From Gilvimarinus polysaccharolyticus (GTDB lineage Bacteria; Pseudomonadota; Gammaproteobacteria; Pseudomonadales; Cellvibrionaceae), in assembly GCF_001187555.1 (NCBI RefSeq), contig NZ_LFIJ01000002.1:1240545-1304544 (forward strand): 64,000 nt of DNA, given 5' to 3'. The notes under the pieces were generated by a model. That model was not told the origin of the DNA. It did no database searches and worked only from the letters and a program-made list of their open reading frames with translations. Each line of letters begins with the position of its first letter. Within the stretch, counting starts at the first letter, position 1. Positions 30,397 to 38,255 of this stretch are shown piece by piece. The position numbers and the translations under genes were made by a program.

Positions 30397-30792
30397 ATGA
30401 AGCAAGTCCATGTGGCTGTCGGAGTGTTGACCGACCCGAGCGGTAAGATCTTAATCGCCAAGCGCCCACAGGCCACTCATCAGGGTGGCTTGTGGGAGTT
30501 TCCTGGCGGGAAGGTCGAACAAGGTGAAAGCGTGCAGCAGACGCTTACTCGCGAGCTGTACGAAGAGTTGGACGTTCATTGCAGTGAGTTTTTATCGGTC
30601 ATCCAAGTATCTCACGATTACGGCGATAAGCAGGTATTGCTGGATGTGTATCGAGTCGTAACATTTACCGGCAAGCCCATTGGCAAAGAAGGTCAGCCGC
30701 TTTGTTGGGTTACTGTAGACGAGCTTGATCATTACGATTTCCCCGCCGCTAATTACCCTATTATTAGCGCGTTGCAACGCCCGATTCGTTAA
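30397..30792 (+). CDS. mutT: MutT-type Nudix hydrolase (8-oxo-dGTP pyrophosphatase)
   Basis: Nudix protein of 131 residues that should cleanse 8-oxo-dGTP from the nucleotide pool. The N-terminus (VGVLTDPSGKILIAKRP) and FPGGKVEQGE are typical of MutT. The Nudix box is intact at the catalytic glutamates (RELYEEL) but has Asp where the consensus has Gly, three residues after the first Glu of the EE pair. Downstream LPxC-like substrate residues are not diagnostic. It follows argJ by 19 bases. There is no thiamine-phosphate-synthase fusion of the kind seen in some relatives. Confidence 0.92.
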   Translation: MKQVHVAVGVLTDPSGKILIAKRPQATHQGGLWEFPGGKVEQGESVQQTLTRELYEELDVHCSEFLSVIQVSHDYGDKQVLLDVYRVVTFTGKPIGKEGQPLCWVTVDELDHYDFPAANYPIISALQRPIR

Positions 30793-30810
30793 GTTGATTT
30801 ATTAATCAAC
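30793..30810. terminator. Small hairpin between convergent mutT and yacG
   Basis: Perfect 7-bp stem GTTGATT/AATCAAC with a TATT loop, directly after the mutT stop. No T tract follows on either strand, so a terminator role is uncertain. It lies between converging genes. Confidence 0.3.
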
Positions 30811-30868
30811 GCCCATGCCTTAATCGGGATGCTTAGCCATCAGGTAGGTTGAACGAAAAGGTTTAGTC

Positions 30869-31057
30869 TTAATATTCATCGTCATTTTGCGGCAAGGCAT
30901 CATCACCGGGGATTCTATGGTTCTCGGAAGCCCACTCACCTAAATCAATAAGCTTACAGCGCTCCGAGCAAAAGGGGCGGTGCGGGTAAGCCTCACTCCA
31001 AAAGACAGTCGCTTGGCAGGTAGGGCACAGGAGTTTTATTGTTTGGTCATTAGTCAT
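30869..31057 (-). CDS. yacG: Zinc-binding DNA gyrase inhibitor YacG
   Basis: Small protein of 62 residues with a four-cysteine zinc site: CPTC near residue 11 and FCSERC near residue 30, followed by [11 protein letters not shown], the family signature. E. coli YacG binds GyrB and blocks DNA binding. ATG 31057 overlaps the coaE stop by eight bases; a longer frame to 31093 is open but adds an unusual extension. The coaE-yacG order is widespread. Confidence 0.93.
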   Translation of the reverse strand: MTNDQTIKLLCPTCQATVFWSEAYPHRPFCSERCKLIDLGEWASENHRIPGDDALPQNDDEY

Positions 31058-31694
31058 GGCGTGGATTATCACTCGACTTTGTGGCTGCCGCAAGGTATTG
31101 CTGATGAAGTTTTAGTACCTGAGTTGCAAGTTCTTGCAGGCTACCTTGATTCATTAAAATATCGTCGGCCCTGCTTAATCGCTCGGCGCGATTTATTTGC
31201 GTTGCCATTATAGCTTCGACTTGGTATCGCTTCATGTTGTCGCGAGCGGCCGCACGCTGTATCTGAATCTCAGGTGTGCAGTCGACTACGACGATACGGT
31301 CCGTAAGTTGGTGTTGTGGTGTTTCTAGTAGCAGTGGAGAAGAGAATACAACGTACGCGGAGGTGGCGCTAATTAGCTGCTCACGTAAGCGTTGGTTGAT
31401 TAACGGGTGCAGTAGCGATTCTAGCCAAGTTTTTTCTTTTGGGGCAGAAAAGATAATATTTCTAAGCTGCACGCGATCGAGCGAACCGTCGGCTAGCAGT
31501 ATCTTAGGCCCAAAATATTGAGCAATACTGAGCAGTGCATCAGAGCCCGGCTCGACGACCTCACGAGCGACAATGTCGGCATCGACAATATCAATACCAA
31601 GTCGTGCAAAATACTCGGAGGCCGCGCTTTTGCCACTGCCAATACCGCCGGTAAGGCCGATAACCAGTGGTTTGTTAGCCGCAGTGGCAGGCAT
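31050..31694 (-). CDS. coaE: Dephospho-CoA kinase CoaE
   Basis: P-loop kinase of 214 residues catalysing the last step of coenzyme A synthesis. The Walker A loop is [12 protein letters not shown] near residue 13; [20 protein letters not shown] and [12 protein letters not shown] are typical later segments. It lies between pilD and yacG, as in Pseudomonas and E. coli relatives. Confidence 0.96.
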   Translation of the reverse strand: MPATAANKPLVIGLTGGIGSGKSAASEYFARLGIDIVDADIVAREVVEPGSDALLSIAQYFGPKILLADGSLDRVQLRNIIFSAPKEKTWLESLLHPLINQRLREQLISATSAYVVFSSPLLLETPQHQLTDRIVVVDCTPEIQIQRAAARDNMKRYQVEAIMATQINRAERLSRADDILMNQGSLQELATQVLKLHQQYLAAATKSSDNPRHD

Positions 31695-31703
31695 TAATAC
31701 GTG

Positions 31704-32561
31704 CTAGCCAATATTGGCCAATTGTAGATAGCGCTGCACTATTTCGTCGCCCCATAGCAACGCGATCCAGCCGGCAATGGCCAAATAAGGGCCAAAAGGA
31801 ATGGGGATATTTTTATCGCGACCTTTAATCACAATCATGCCAATGCCAATCACCGCTCCCACCAGTGAGGACAGAATAATAATCAGCGGCAGCATTTGCC
31901 AGCCCATCCAAGCGCCCAGAGCAGCCAGCAATTTAAAATCGCCGTAGCCCATGCCCTCTTTGCCGGTTAACAGCTTAAAGGCCCAAAACACTAACCATAA
32001 AGATAGATAACCAAAAACAGCGCCCCACAATGCGCTGTGTAAATCGGTGACCAAGCCAAAGTAATTCACGATTAGCCCTAACCAAACCAATGGCAAGGTG
32101 ATGTTATCGGGCAACAATTGGGTATCAATATCAATAACCGTTAATACCAGCAGTGCCCACGTAAGTACTAATAACGGGCCGGTGGCAGCTGTTAGGCCGA
32201 ATTGCACCACAATCGCCAATGACAATAACGCTGTCACCAACTCGATAACGGGGTAGCGCGGTGATATGCGAACCTTACAGCTGGCGCATTTGCCTTTTAG
32301 TAGCAAATAGCTAATAACAGGAATATTTTGCCAAGGCATTATGGGAGTTTTGCACTTTGGGCAGTGAGATGCGGGAAAAGCCAGACCAAAACTTTCTTTT
32401 GGCGCATCGCCTGGTTGTTCTAACAATTCACAGCATTGCTCGCGCCAAGACGCCTCCATGATCTTGGGGAGGCGTAGAATAAGCACGTTGAAGAAGCTTC
32501 CGAGTGCTAAACCGAGCAGGCTTATAAATAGGTACACAAACCACAGTGGTATTTCTGACAT
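31704..32561 (-). CDS. pilD: Prepilin leader peptidase / N-methyltransferase PilD
   Basis: Polytopic membrane enzyme of 285 residues that removes the short leader from type IV prepilins and methylates the new N-terminal Phe. The zinc-type double CxxC is present (CPKC and CASC) in the large cytoplasmic loop, as are the two catalytic aspartates within DIDTQLLPD and GYGDFK. It is in a tight pilB-pilC-pilD order with pilC. It probably also serves type II secretion if that exists elsewhere. Confidence 0.96.
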   Translation of the reverse strand: MSEIPLWFVYLFISLLGLALGSFFNVLILRLPKIMEASWREQCCELLEQPGDAPKESFGLAFPASHCPKCKTPIMPWQNIPVISYLLLKGKCASCKVRISPRYPVIELVTALLSLAIVVQFGLTAATGPLLVLTWALLVLTVIDIDTQLLPDNITLPLVWLGLIVNYFGLVTDLHSALWGAVFGYLSLWLVFWAFKLLTGKEGMGYGDFKLLAALGAWMGWQMLPLIIILSSLVGAVIGIGMIVIKGRDKNIPIPFGPYLAIAGWIALLWGDEIVQRYLQLANIG

Positions 32562-32576
32562 ATTAAAGCCTTGGGT

Positions 32577-33836
32577 TTAAACAACATTACCGAGCTGGAA
32601 TATCGGTAGATACATGGCGATCAATAAGCCACCGACCAAAATGCCCAGCACAGACATGATTATTGGCTCTAGCAGGGACGCTAGGTTATCAACCTTGTTG
32701 TCCACTTCTTCTTCGTAGTAGCCTGCTGCTTTGTCCAACATATCATCCAGAGCGCCAGATTCCTCACCAATTGCGGTCATTTGAATCAAAAGTGGCGGGA
32801 AGATATTTTGATTACGGATCGCGGCATTAAGTTGGATGCCAGTAGAGACGTCTTCGCGAACTTTAAGAATGGCGTCGCGGTATATTCGGTTGCCTGCTGC
32901 TCCAGCAACAGATGTTAGTGCGTCAATCAAGGGAACACCCGCAGCAAAGGTCGTCGATAGAGTGCGGGCAAAACGCGCCAGAATAGCTAAGTATAAAATA
33001 CCTCCAATTACGGGTATTTTTAAAGATGTCCGGTCTACCGCGTAAGCAAATTTAGTGCTCCGTAGTTTAAGCTCTTTGAAGGCGAAGCCGAAAACAAATA
33101 CAGCTATAAGTGTGTGAATCCAATACGCTTGAGCAAGCTCGGATAAATGCATTACAAACAAAGTAAAGGATGGCAGGTCTGCGCCAAAGCTGCTAAAGGT
33201 CTCGACAAACGAAGGAACCACCTTGATTAGCAAAATGGCGGTTACCACAATAGCCACTAAAACAACGGCGATGGGGTAAGTCAGAGCTTTTTTAATTTTC
33301 CTTTTTAGTGTTTCGGTTTTTTCTTTGTAGGTCGCAATACGCGCTAGCATGGTCTCGAGTGCACCGGCTTGCTCGCCAGCCTCTACCAGATTGCAAAACA
33401 AATCGTCAAAATAGCGTGGATGCTTACGCAGCGCTGGCGCAAAGCCTCCGCCGGCCGCGACATCGTCACGTATTTTATAAATTAGCTCTTTCATTGACTT
33501 GTGTTCAAGTCCGTCGGCAACAATCTCAAACGATTGTACGAGCGGCACACCAGCTTTCATCATGGTGGCCATTTGGCGAGAAAATACTGCGATATCAGAG
33601 GCTTTGATTGCCTTTTTACCGCCCTCAAATAAGGGCTTAGGCTTTTTTTTAACAGATTTAACCACTAAGCCTTGCTTTTGTAGTTGAACCCGAATGAGAG
33701 CAGGGCTGGCTCCTGCCATTTCTCCCTTTAAGGGCTTCCCTTTTTTATCGGCGGCCCTATACACATAAGTTTGATTGGTAGACACGCTCGGTTTACGTTT
33801 TGCTGGCGTGTTTTTTTGCGCAGTTGCAGTGGCCAT
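32577..33836 (-). CDS. pilC: Type IV pilus inner-membrane platform protein PilC
   Basis: GspF/PilC-family protein of 419 residues with two repeats of the T2SSF domain and three main membrane segments. Typical blocks are FSRQMATMMKAGVPL, EAGEQAG with YKEKTETLKRKIKKAL, and the repeat FARTLSTTFAAGVPL with ESGALDDML. It forms the base against which the PilB and PilT ATPases act. It sits three bases after pilB. Confidence 0.97.
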   Translation of the reverse strand: MATATAQKNTPAKRKPSVSTNQTYVYRAADKKGKPLKGEMAGASPALIRVQLQKQGLVVKSVKKKPKPLFEGGKKAIKASDIAVFSRQMATMMKAGVPLVQSFEIVADGLEHKSMKELIYKIRDDVAAGGGFAPALRKHPRYFDDLFCNLVEAGEQAGALETMLARIATYKEKTETLKRKIKKALTYPIAVVLVAIVVTAILLIKVVPSFVETFSSFGADLPSFTLFVMHLSELAQAYWIHTLIAVFVFGFAFKELKLRSTKFAYAVDRTSLKIPVIGGILYLAILARFARTLSTTFAAGVPLIDALTSVAGAAGNRIYRDAILKVREDVSTGIQLNAAIRNQNIFPPLLIQMTAIGEESGALDDMLDKAAGYYEEEVDNKVDNLASLLEPIIMSVLGILVGGLLIAMYLPIFQLGNVV

Positions 33837-33839
33837 AAA

Positions 33840-35546
33840 TTAGTCCTTGGTGACTCGGTTGGCTTCTTCTAGGCTGGTTAAGCCTTGTGCAGCTTTCCTT
33901 AATGCTGAAATCCGCAAATTGTTAAATCCAGCTGCATGAGCAGCTTTGGCAATTTGCAGAGAATTTCCCCCTTCCATTATAAGGCTTGCGATCTTCGGGG
34001 TGATGCGAACCACTTCATAGACCCCGACACGGCCTTTATAACCTTTTAGGCAGGCATCGCAGCCTACAGGGTGGTAAAGCTCAAATTCTTCACGTGGGAT
34101 ACCGATTTCGTCAAATCCTTCTTCAGTAAGTATCTCTGCGGGTATATCCGTCGCAGGTTTTTTACATTTTGTGCACAGTCGTCGTGCTAAGCGTTGGGCA
34201 ATAATTAAGCTAACACTGGTCGCCACGTTAAAAGCAGGCACGCCCATATTCATTAGTCGCGTTAATGTTTCTGCCGCGCTGTTGGTGTGCAAGGTGGAGA
34301 GTACCAAGTGGCCTGTTTGCGCCGCTTTAATGGCGATTTCCGCGGTTTCTAGATCGCGAATCTCACCAACCATGACAATGTCTGGGTCTTGGCGTAAAAA
34401 AGAGCGTAATGCCTCAGCAAAGGTCAGGCCTACTTTGGCGTGCATTTGTACTTGGTTAATGCCCTCAAGGTTAATTTCTACCGGGTCTTCGGCGGTAGAA
34501 ATATTACGCTCTTCGGTGTTAAGAATGTTAAGGCCGGTATACAAGGATACGGTTTTACCACTACCGGTAGGCCCAGTTACTAAGATCATGCCTTGGGGTT
34601 GGTCTAGTGCCGCCATAAACATTTGTTTTTGGTCGTCTTCGTAGCCCAGTGCATCAATCCCTAGTTTGGCCGAGCTAGGATCCAAAATCCGCAATACTAT
34701 TTTCTCGCCAAACAGGGTGGGCAGCGAGTTTACCCTGAAATCGATGGCGCGGGTTTTGGATATCTTCATCTTTATTCGGCCATCTTGGGGCATTCTGCGC
34801 TCAGATATGTCCATTTGTGACATTACTTTTAAGCGCGCAGCGATCCGAGAGGCTAAATTAATCGGTGGTTTTGAGACCTCTTGCAAAATACCGTCAGTGC
34901 GAAATCTCACTCGAAAGGCTTTTTCGTAGGGTTCAAAGTGAATGTCCGAAGCCCCGGTTTTAATCGCATCGAGTAGTATTTTGTTGATAAACCGCACAAT
35001 GGGAGCTTCATCGGCTTCATTGTTGGAGTCATCTTCGGGCTCGGCCGAGGTTGTATCAATCCCTTCTAAGGCATCATCATCTAGGCCGCCTAGCGCATCA
35101 CTCAGGCTTTCTTCATTGGCGCTTATGTAGGCTGTTATGGCTGCGGTTAGCTTGTCAGCCTCTACCAGTACAGCTTCGATATTAATGCCGGTGTTGAATT
35201 TGATTTCATCCAAAGCATGTAGGTTGGTTGGGTCTACCACACCTACAAATAGTCGGTTGCCGCGGCGCATTAGAGGCAGTGCGCGATGTTTTTCGATCAG
35301 TTTTGGATCAACTAACTTGCTGGGTAGGGCTTGCGGGTTGATGGCCTTTAGGTCAAATACCGGGGTGCCAAACTCATCTGCGGCGACTTGAGCCAAAGTT
35401 TTCGCATCTAAGACCCCGTTTTGCACTAGGTACACCACAAAAGGCAGCCTTTGTTTGTTGGCTTCGGCCAAGCCACTAGCAGCTAGGGCTTCATCGAGTA
35501 GGCCGTCATTAACCAGCCGTTTTGCTAATCCGTTGAGTGCTGCCAT
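33840..35546 (-). CDS. pilB: Type IV pilus extension ATPase PilB
   Basis: Hexameric secretion ATPase of 568 residues that powers pilin polymerisation. An N-terminal MshEN-type domain (about residues 1-150) precedes the ATPase. Walker A GPTGSGKT near residue 329, the Asp box, and GEIRDLETAEIA as Walker B region are all visible. A tetracysteine zinc motif follows (CTKC and CDAC). The start ATG at 35546 leads the pilBCD-coaE-yacG run. Confidence 0.97.
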   Translation of the reverse strand: MAALNGLAKRLVNDGLLDEALAASGLAEANKQRLPFVVYLVQNGVLDAKTLAQVAADEFGTPVFDLKAINPQALPSKLVDPKLIEKHRALPLMRRGNRLFVGVVDPTNLHALDEIKFNTGINIEAVLVEADKLTAAITAYISANEESLSDALGGLDDDALEGIDTTSAEPEDDSNNEADEAPIVRFINKILLDAIKTGASDIHFEPYEKAFRVRFRTDGILQEVSKPPINLASRIAARLKVMSQMDISERRMPQDGRIKMKISKTRAIDFRVNSLPTLFGEKIVLRILDPSSAKLGIDALGYEDDQKQMFMAALDQPQGMILVTGPTGSGKTVSLYTGLNILNTEERNISTAEDPVEINLEGINQVQMHAKVGLTFAEALRSFLRQDPDIVMVGEIRDLETAEIAIKAAQTGHLVLSTLHTNSAAETLTRLMNMGVPAFNVATSVSLIIAQRLARRLCTKCKKPATDIPAEILTEEGFDEIGIPREEFELYHPVGCDACLKGYKGRVGVYEVVRITPKIASLIMEGGNSLQIAKAAHAAGFNNLRISALRKAAQGLTSLEEANRVTKD

Positions 35547-35862
35547 AGGCTTAAATGCTTTTGTTCGAGTAGTTGTTTAGGTTGTTGTTGTAACGCCTTT
35601 ATTTATGTGGCGATTATTGTAATTGCTTTACTTTACGAACTGTTAGGCCCGTTGGCAATCTTTGCGTGCATTTTTGTGGCTGGGGTGACGTTATTTGTCA
35701 TGTTGTCACCTGTTATGGCACTTGTGTGCGGAATGGCTTGCAATATTTAAGCGCTTAGGCCTAGTTTTTGGTGTTGGTCTGTATTTTGCTTCTGAGTAGA
35801 GTAGGTCCTATTAGGGCTCTACGTATACACATTATTTTAATTGGGCATTTTTGGAGGCTCTT
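35547..35862. promoter_or_regulatory. Divergent pilB/pilA control region with sigma54-like element and leader hairpin
   Basis: The 316-base gap contains no gene. On the plus strand TGGCAC (35716-35721) followed by TGC (35727-35729) resembles a sigma54 -24/-12 pair but is one base short of canonical spacing; TTGCAA at 35738 is another -12 candidate whose -24 partner has GC instead of GG. Pseudomonas pilA is sigma54 dependent, so the match is suggestive only. GTAGAG (35796) pairs with CTCTAC (35817) in what would be the pilA leader. A GGAGG ribosome site stands at 35852-35856. Confidence 0.35.
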
Positions 35863-36216
35863 ATGAAAAAACAACAAGGCTTTACATTGATTGAATTGAT
35901 GATCGTGGTAGCGATTATCGGTATTCTTGCTGCTATCGCTCTGCCGCAGTATCGCGACTACACTCAGCGCTCTGCTAACGGTGCGTGCTTGGCCGAAGCT
36001 AAAGCGTACATGGGTGCAGCCGTATCTGATGCCGCTGATAACCGCACGCCAAGCGCATTTGTTGCAAGTGCTTGTGAGTCTGGTGTAGACATGACAGTTG
36101 CACATTATAATGGCGCAGCATCCTTGACTTTTGTTGCCACCACGCAAGGTAATGCGACCATTAAACAAGATACCCGCTGTGATGCCGGCAACGGTTCTTG
36201 TAATTTAGTTCCGTAA
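35863..36216 (+). CDS. pilA: Type IV major pilin PilA
   Basis: Type IVa pilin precursor of 117 residues. The leader is MKKQQG, cleaved by PilD before [22 protein letters not shown], the hydrophobic spine with the conserved Glu at mature position 5. The globular part is short and ends with a cysteine-bounded D-region loop CDAGNGSC; two further cysteines lie earlier. ATG 35863 is chosen, with GGAGG seven bases upstream. A strong terminator follows, so it is probably monocistronic and highly expressed. The genes immediately downstream look like membrane glycosyltransferases that could modify it. Confidence 0.96.
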   Translation: MKKQQGFTLIELMIVVAIIGILAAIALPQYRDYTQRSANGACLAEAKAYMGAAVSDAADNRTPSAFVASACESGVDMTVAHYNGAASLTFVATTQGNATIKQDTRCDAGNGSCNLVP

Positions 36217-36244
36217 GCGACAGATTGTTCGATCGTTGCTAAAA

Positions 36245-36277
36245 CAAAAAGCGCCTTGCGGCGCTTTTTGTTTTTTT
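36245..36277 (+). terminator. Strong intrinsic terminator after pilA
   Basis: An 11-bp stem, CAAAAAGCGCC (36245-36255) with GGCGCTTTTTG (36260-36270), a TTGC loop and then seven T residues. It separates pilA transcription from the downstream glycosyltransferase genes. Confidence 0.93.
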
Positions 36278-36325
36278 GGCCGTTAGTTATTTCAAATAAA
36301 CCTCTTTTTGTTCTCTGGTGGCACC

Positions 36326-38167
36326 TTGAGTCCTTCAGTTCGTTATTTTGCGCTCTTTTCTCTGCTGATGTCCTGTTTAGCAGCTGTTTTTTTTCTGCCC
36401 GCATTAAATGGCGGGTTTGTATTGGATGATAGTTTTAATATCCTGCAAAACCGCTTGCTGTACATAGACACGTTAAGTGCAGCTGAGTTGGCAAATGCAA
36501 CGTTGAGTTTTCATGCCGGTAATGGCTCGCGCCCTTTGCCCATGCTTAGCTTTGCGCTGGACTACTGGCGAGCTGGCGCTATGGACGCGACCACCTTTAA
36601 AACGACTAATTTAGTAATTCACGGTTTAACCACCTTTTTTCTCGCTTTCTTTTTCCGTCGGCTGTTGTTGTTGGCCGGTTGCGCGCCACAGCGTGCCGCT
36701 TGGGGGGCACTGGCGCTTGCTTTTGTTTGGGCTGTTCACGCTCTTCAGGTGTCGTCGGTAATGTATATAGTGCAGCGTATGCAGACTATGTCGACGTTGT
36801 TTGTGGTCTTGGCGCTATGGGCTTATTTGGCTATGCGTCAGGTGCAAATAAATGACACTGGGCGTGGTCGCGGGATGGGTGTCTTGGTGCTGGTGTTTGG
36901 AGCGCTGGCGTTAGCCTGTAAGGAAGACGCCGTTTTGCTGTTTGCCTATGTGTTGGCTCTGGAGTTGACGGTTTTGCAGTTTCGTGCAGCGCAGCTAAAT
37001 ATAACCAAAGGTTTACGCCAAAGCTTTGGGGTGTTAACTCTGTTGGCGCTGTTAGTCTACGTCTTTGTGGTAGTGCCGCACTACTGGCACTGGGACGCTT
37101 ACCCTAATAGAGATTTTTCTTCCTTAGAACGGCTAATGACTCAAGCGCGTGTGCTGATAATGTACTTGGGTCAAATAATATTTCCTTGGCCGGACTCCAT
37201 GACATTTATCTATGACAAGGTGTCTGTGTCACGAAGCTTATGGCAACCGCTAACGACTTTGCCGTCTATTTTTTTGATCGTAGCGCTACTGGCTTGGGCG
37301 TGGCGCTGGCGAGCTTACCGGCCACTGTTTTCGGCTGGCGTATTACTTTTCTTTTCGGGTCATTTTATTGCCAGTAATATACTCTCGCTAGAGCTGGTGT
37401 TTGAGCATCGTAACCATTTCCCGTTGATTGGCGCTGTGTTAGCGTTGGGGGATTTGTTGGTGTTTGCGTGGCAGCGCTGGCACGTTGGAGTTAGGGGCGT
37501 GGTGGCATGTGGTGGGCTTGTAGTGATCATACTGGGGGCGGCGACTCTGGTTCGAGCATATACTTGGGGCGATTCTGTGCGTCATGGTGAGCAGCTTATA
37601 AGGTTGTTGCCAGACTCTGCCCGAGCTTGGAAGGAGTTGGGGCGGGCCCATTTTGATCGATATCAAACCACGCAGGACGATAGCCATTTGCAGCGAGCTA
37701 TCGATGTGTATGCAGCGGGTTTACTGCAGGTGGAGGAGCCCTCCTTGGCCTCCAATTTAGTTATTTATAAGTCTCTACTGGGTACGGTAGAGGACGCAGA
37801 TTGGCAGAAGTTTTTGGATGTTTTGCGCAATGCACCACACGGCTGGCAGAACAAGTTTGTGGTTTGGACTTTGATGAATAATGTGAATCGCGGTTTTGAT
37901 GTAGATGCGCAGCGCGTGATAAAAGCTATTAACATTATGGTTGATAAGGCTTCTTTAAGTGATTTGGAGTTTTTGCGGTTGGCAGTGTTTGTGTACAAAA
38001 ATGGTCGACCAGAGGAGGCCAATCCTTTTTTTATTGCCTTTGCAGAGAGTGCTCCGAAAGGCGATGCTAATTTACATCGAATCATCGGTGAGCTATTGAA
38101 TGAAGGTCATAAAGAGTTGGCTGCGCAGCTAGAGCGTATAGATGCTTCCAAGGAGGCGGTTAAATGA
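36326..38167 (+). CDS. Multi-pass GT-C-like membrane glycosyltransferase with TPR-like C-terminus, copy 1
   Basis: Integral membrane protein of about 613 residues with ten or more helices, then a soluble helical C-terminal part with TPR-like repeats (about residues 415-613). After the first helix comes LDDSFNI (D34-D35), the place where GT-C enzymes carry their catalytic aspartate, then SRPLPMLSFALDYW, TNLVIHG, QVSSVMYIVQRMQT and FEHRNHFP. These fit the TMTC/PMT-like membrane glycosyltransferases that use polyprenyl-phosphate sugars. I place the start at TTG 36326 after a GGTGG site; a TTG at 36308 is also possible. It sits just after pilA, as pilin glycosyltransferases do in Pseudomonas. Function in pilin modification is inference; O-antigen ligase or polymerase roles are alternatives. 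Confidence 0.7.
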   Translation: MSPSVRYFALFSLLMSCLAAVFFLPALNGGFVLDDSFNILQNRLLYIDTLSAAELANATLSFHAGNGSRPLPMLSFALDYWRAGAMDATTFKTTNLVIHGLTTFFLAFFFRRLLLLAGCAPQRAAWGALALAFVWAVHALQVSSVMYIVQRMQTMSTLFVVLALWAYLAMRQVQINDTGRGRGMGVLVLVFGALALACKEDAVLLFAYVLALELTVLQFRAAQLNITKGLRQSFGVLTLLALLVYVFVVVPHYWHWDAYPNRDFSSLERLMTQARVLIMYLGQIIFPWPDSMTFIYDKVSVSRSLWQPLTTLPSIFLIVALLAWAWRWRAYRPLFSAGVLLFFSGHFIASNILSLELVFEHRNHFPLIGAVLALGDLLVFAWQRWHVGVRGVVACGGLVVIILGAATLVRAYTWGDSVRHGEQLIRLLPDSARAWKELGRAHFDRYQTTQDDSHLQRAIDVYAAGLLQVEEPSLASNLVIYKSLLGTVEDADWQKFLDVLRNAPHGWQNKFVVWTLMNNVNRGFDVDAQRVIKAINIMVDKASLSDLEFLRLAVFVYKNGRPEEANPFFIAFAESAPKGDANLHRIIGELLNEGHKELAAQLERIDASKEAVK

Positions 38168-38255
38168 GTGGTAATATTGCCGCCGTAGAGAGGCCGCTTT
38201 AACTCGTCGATCTCGCATTAAATATCTCCATTAAGCTGTCTAAAGGAAAATACAC

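Noticed and set aside
35761-36168. 135-residue open frame antisense to pilA
   Set aside because: Covers the pilA leader and most of pilA in complement; Cys/His-rich without domain.
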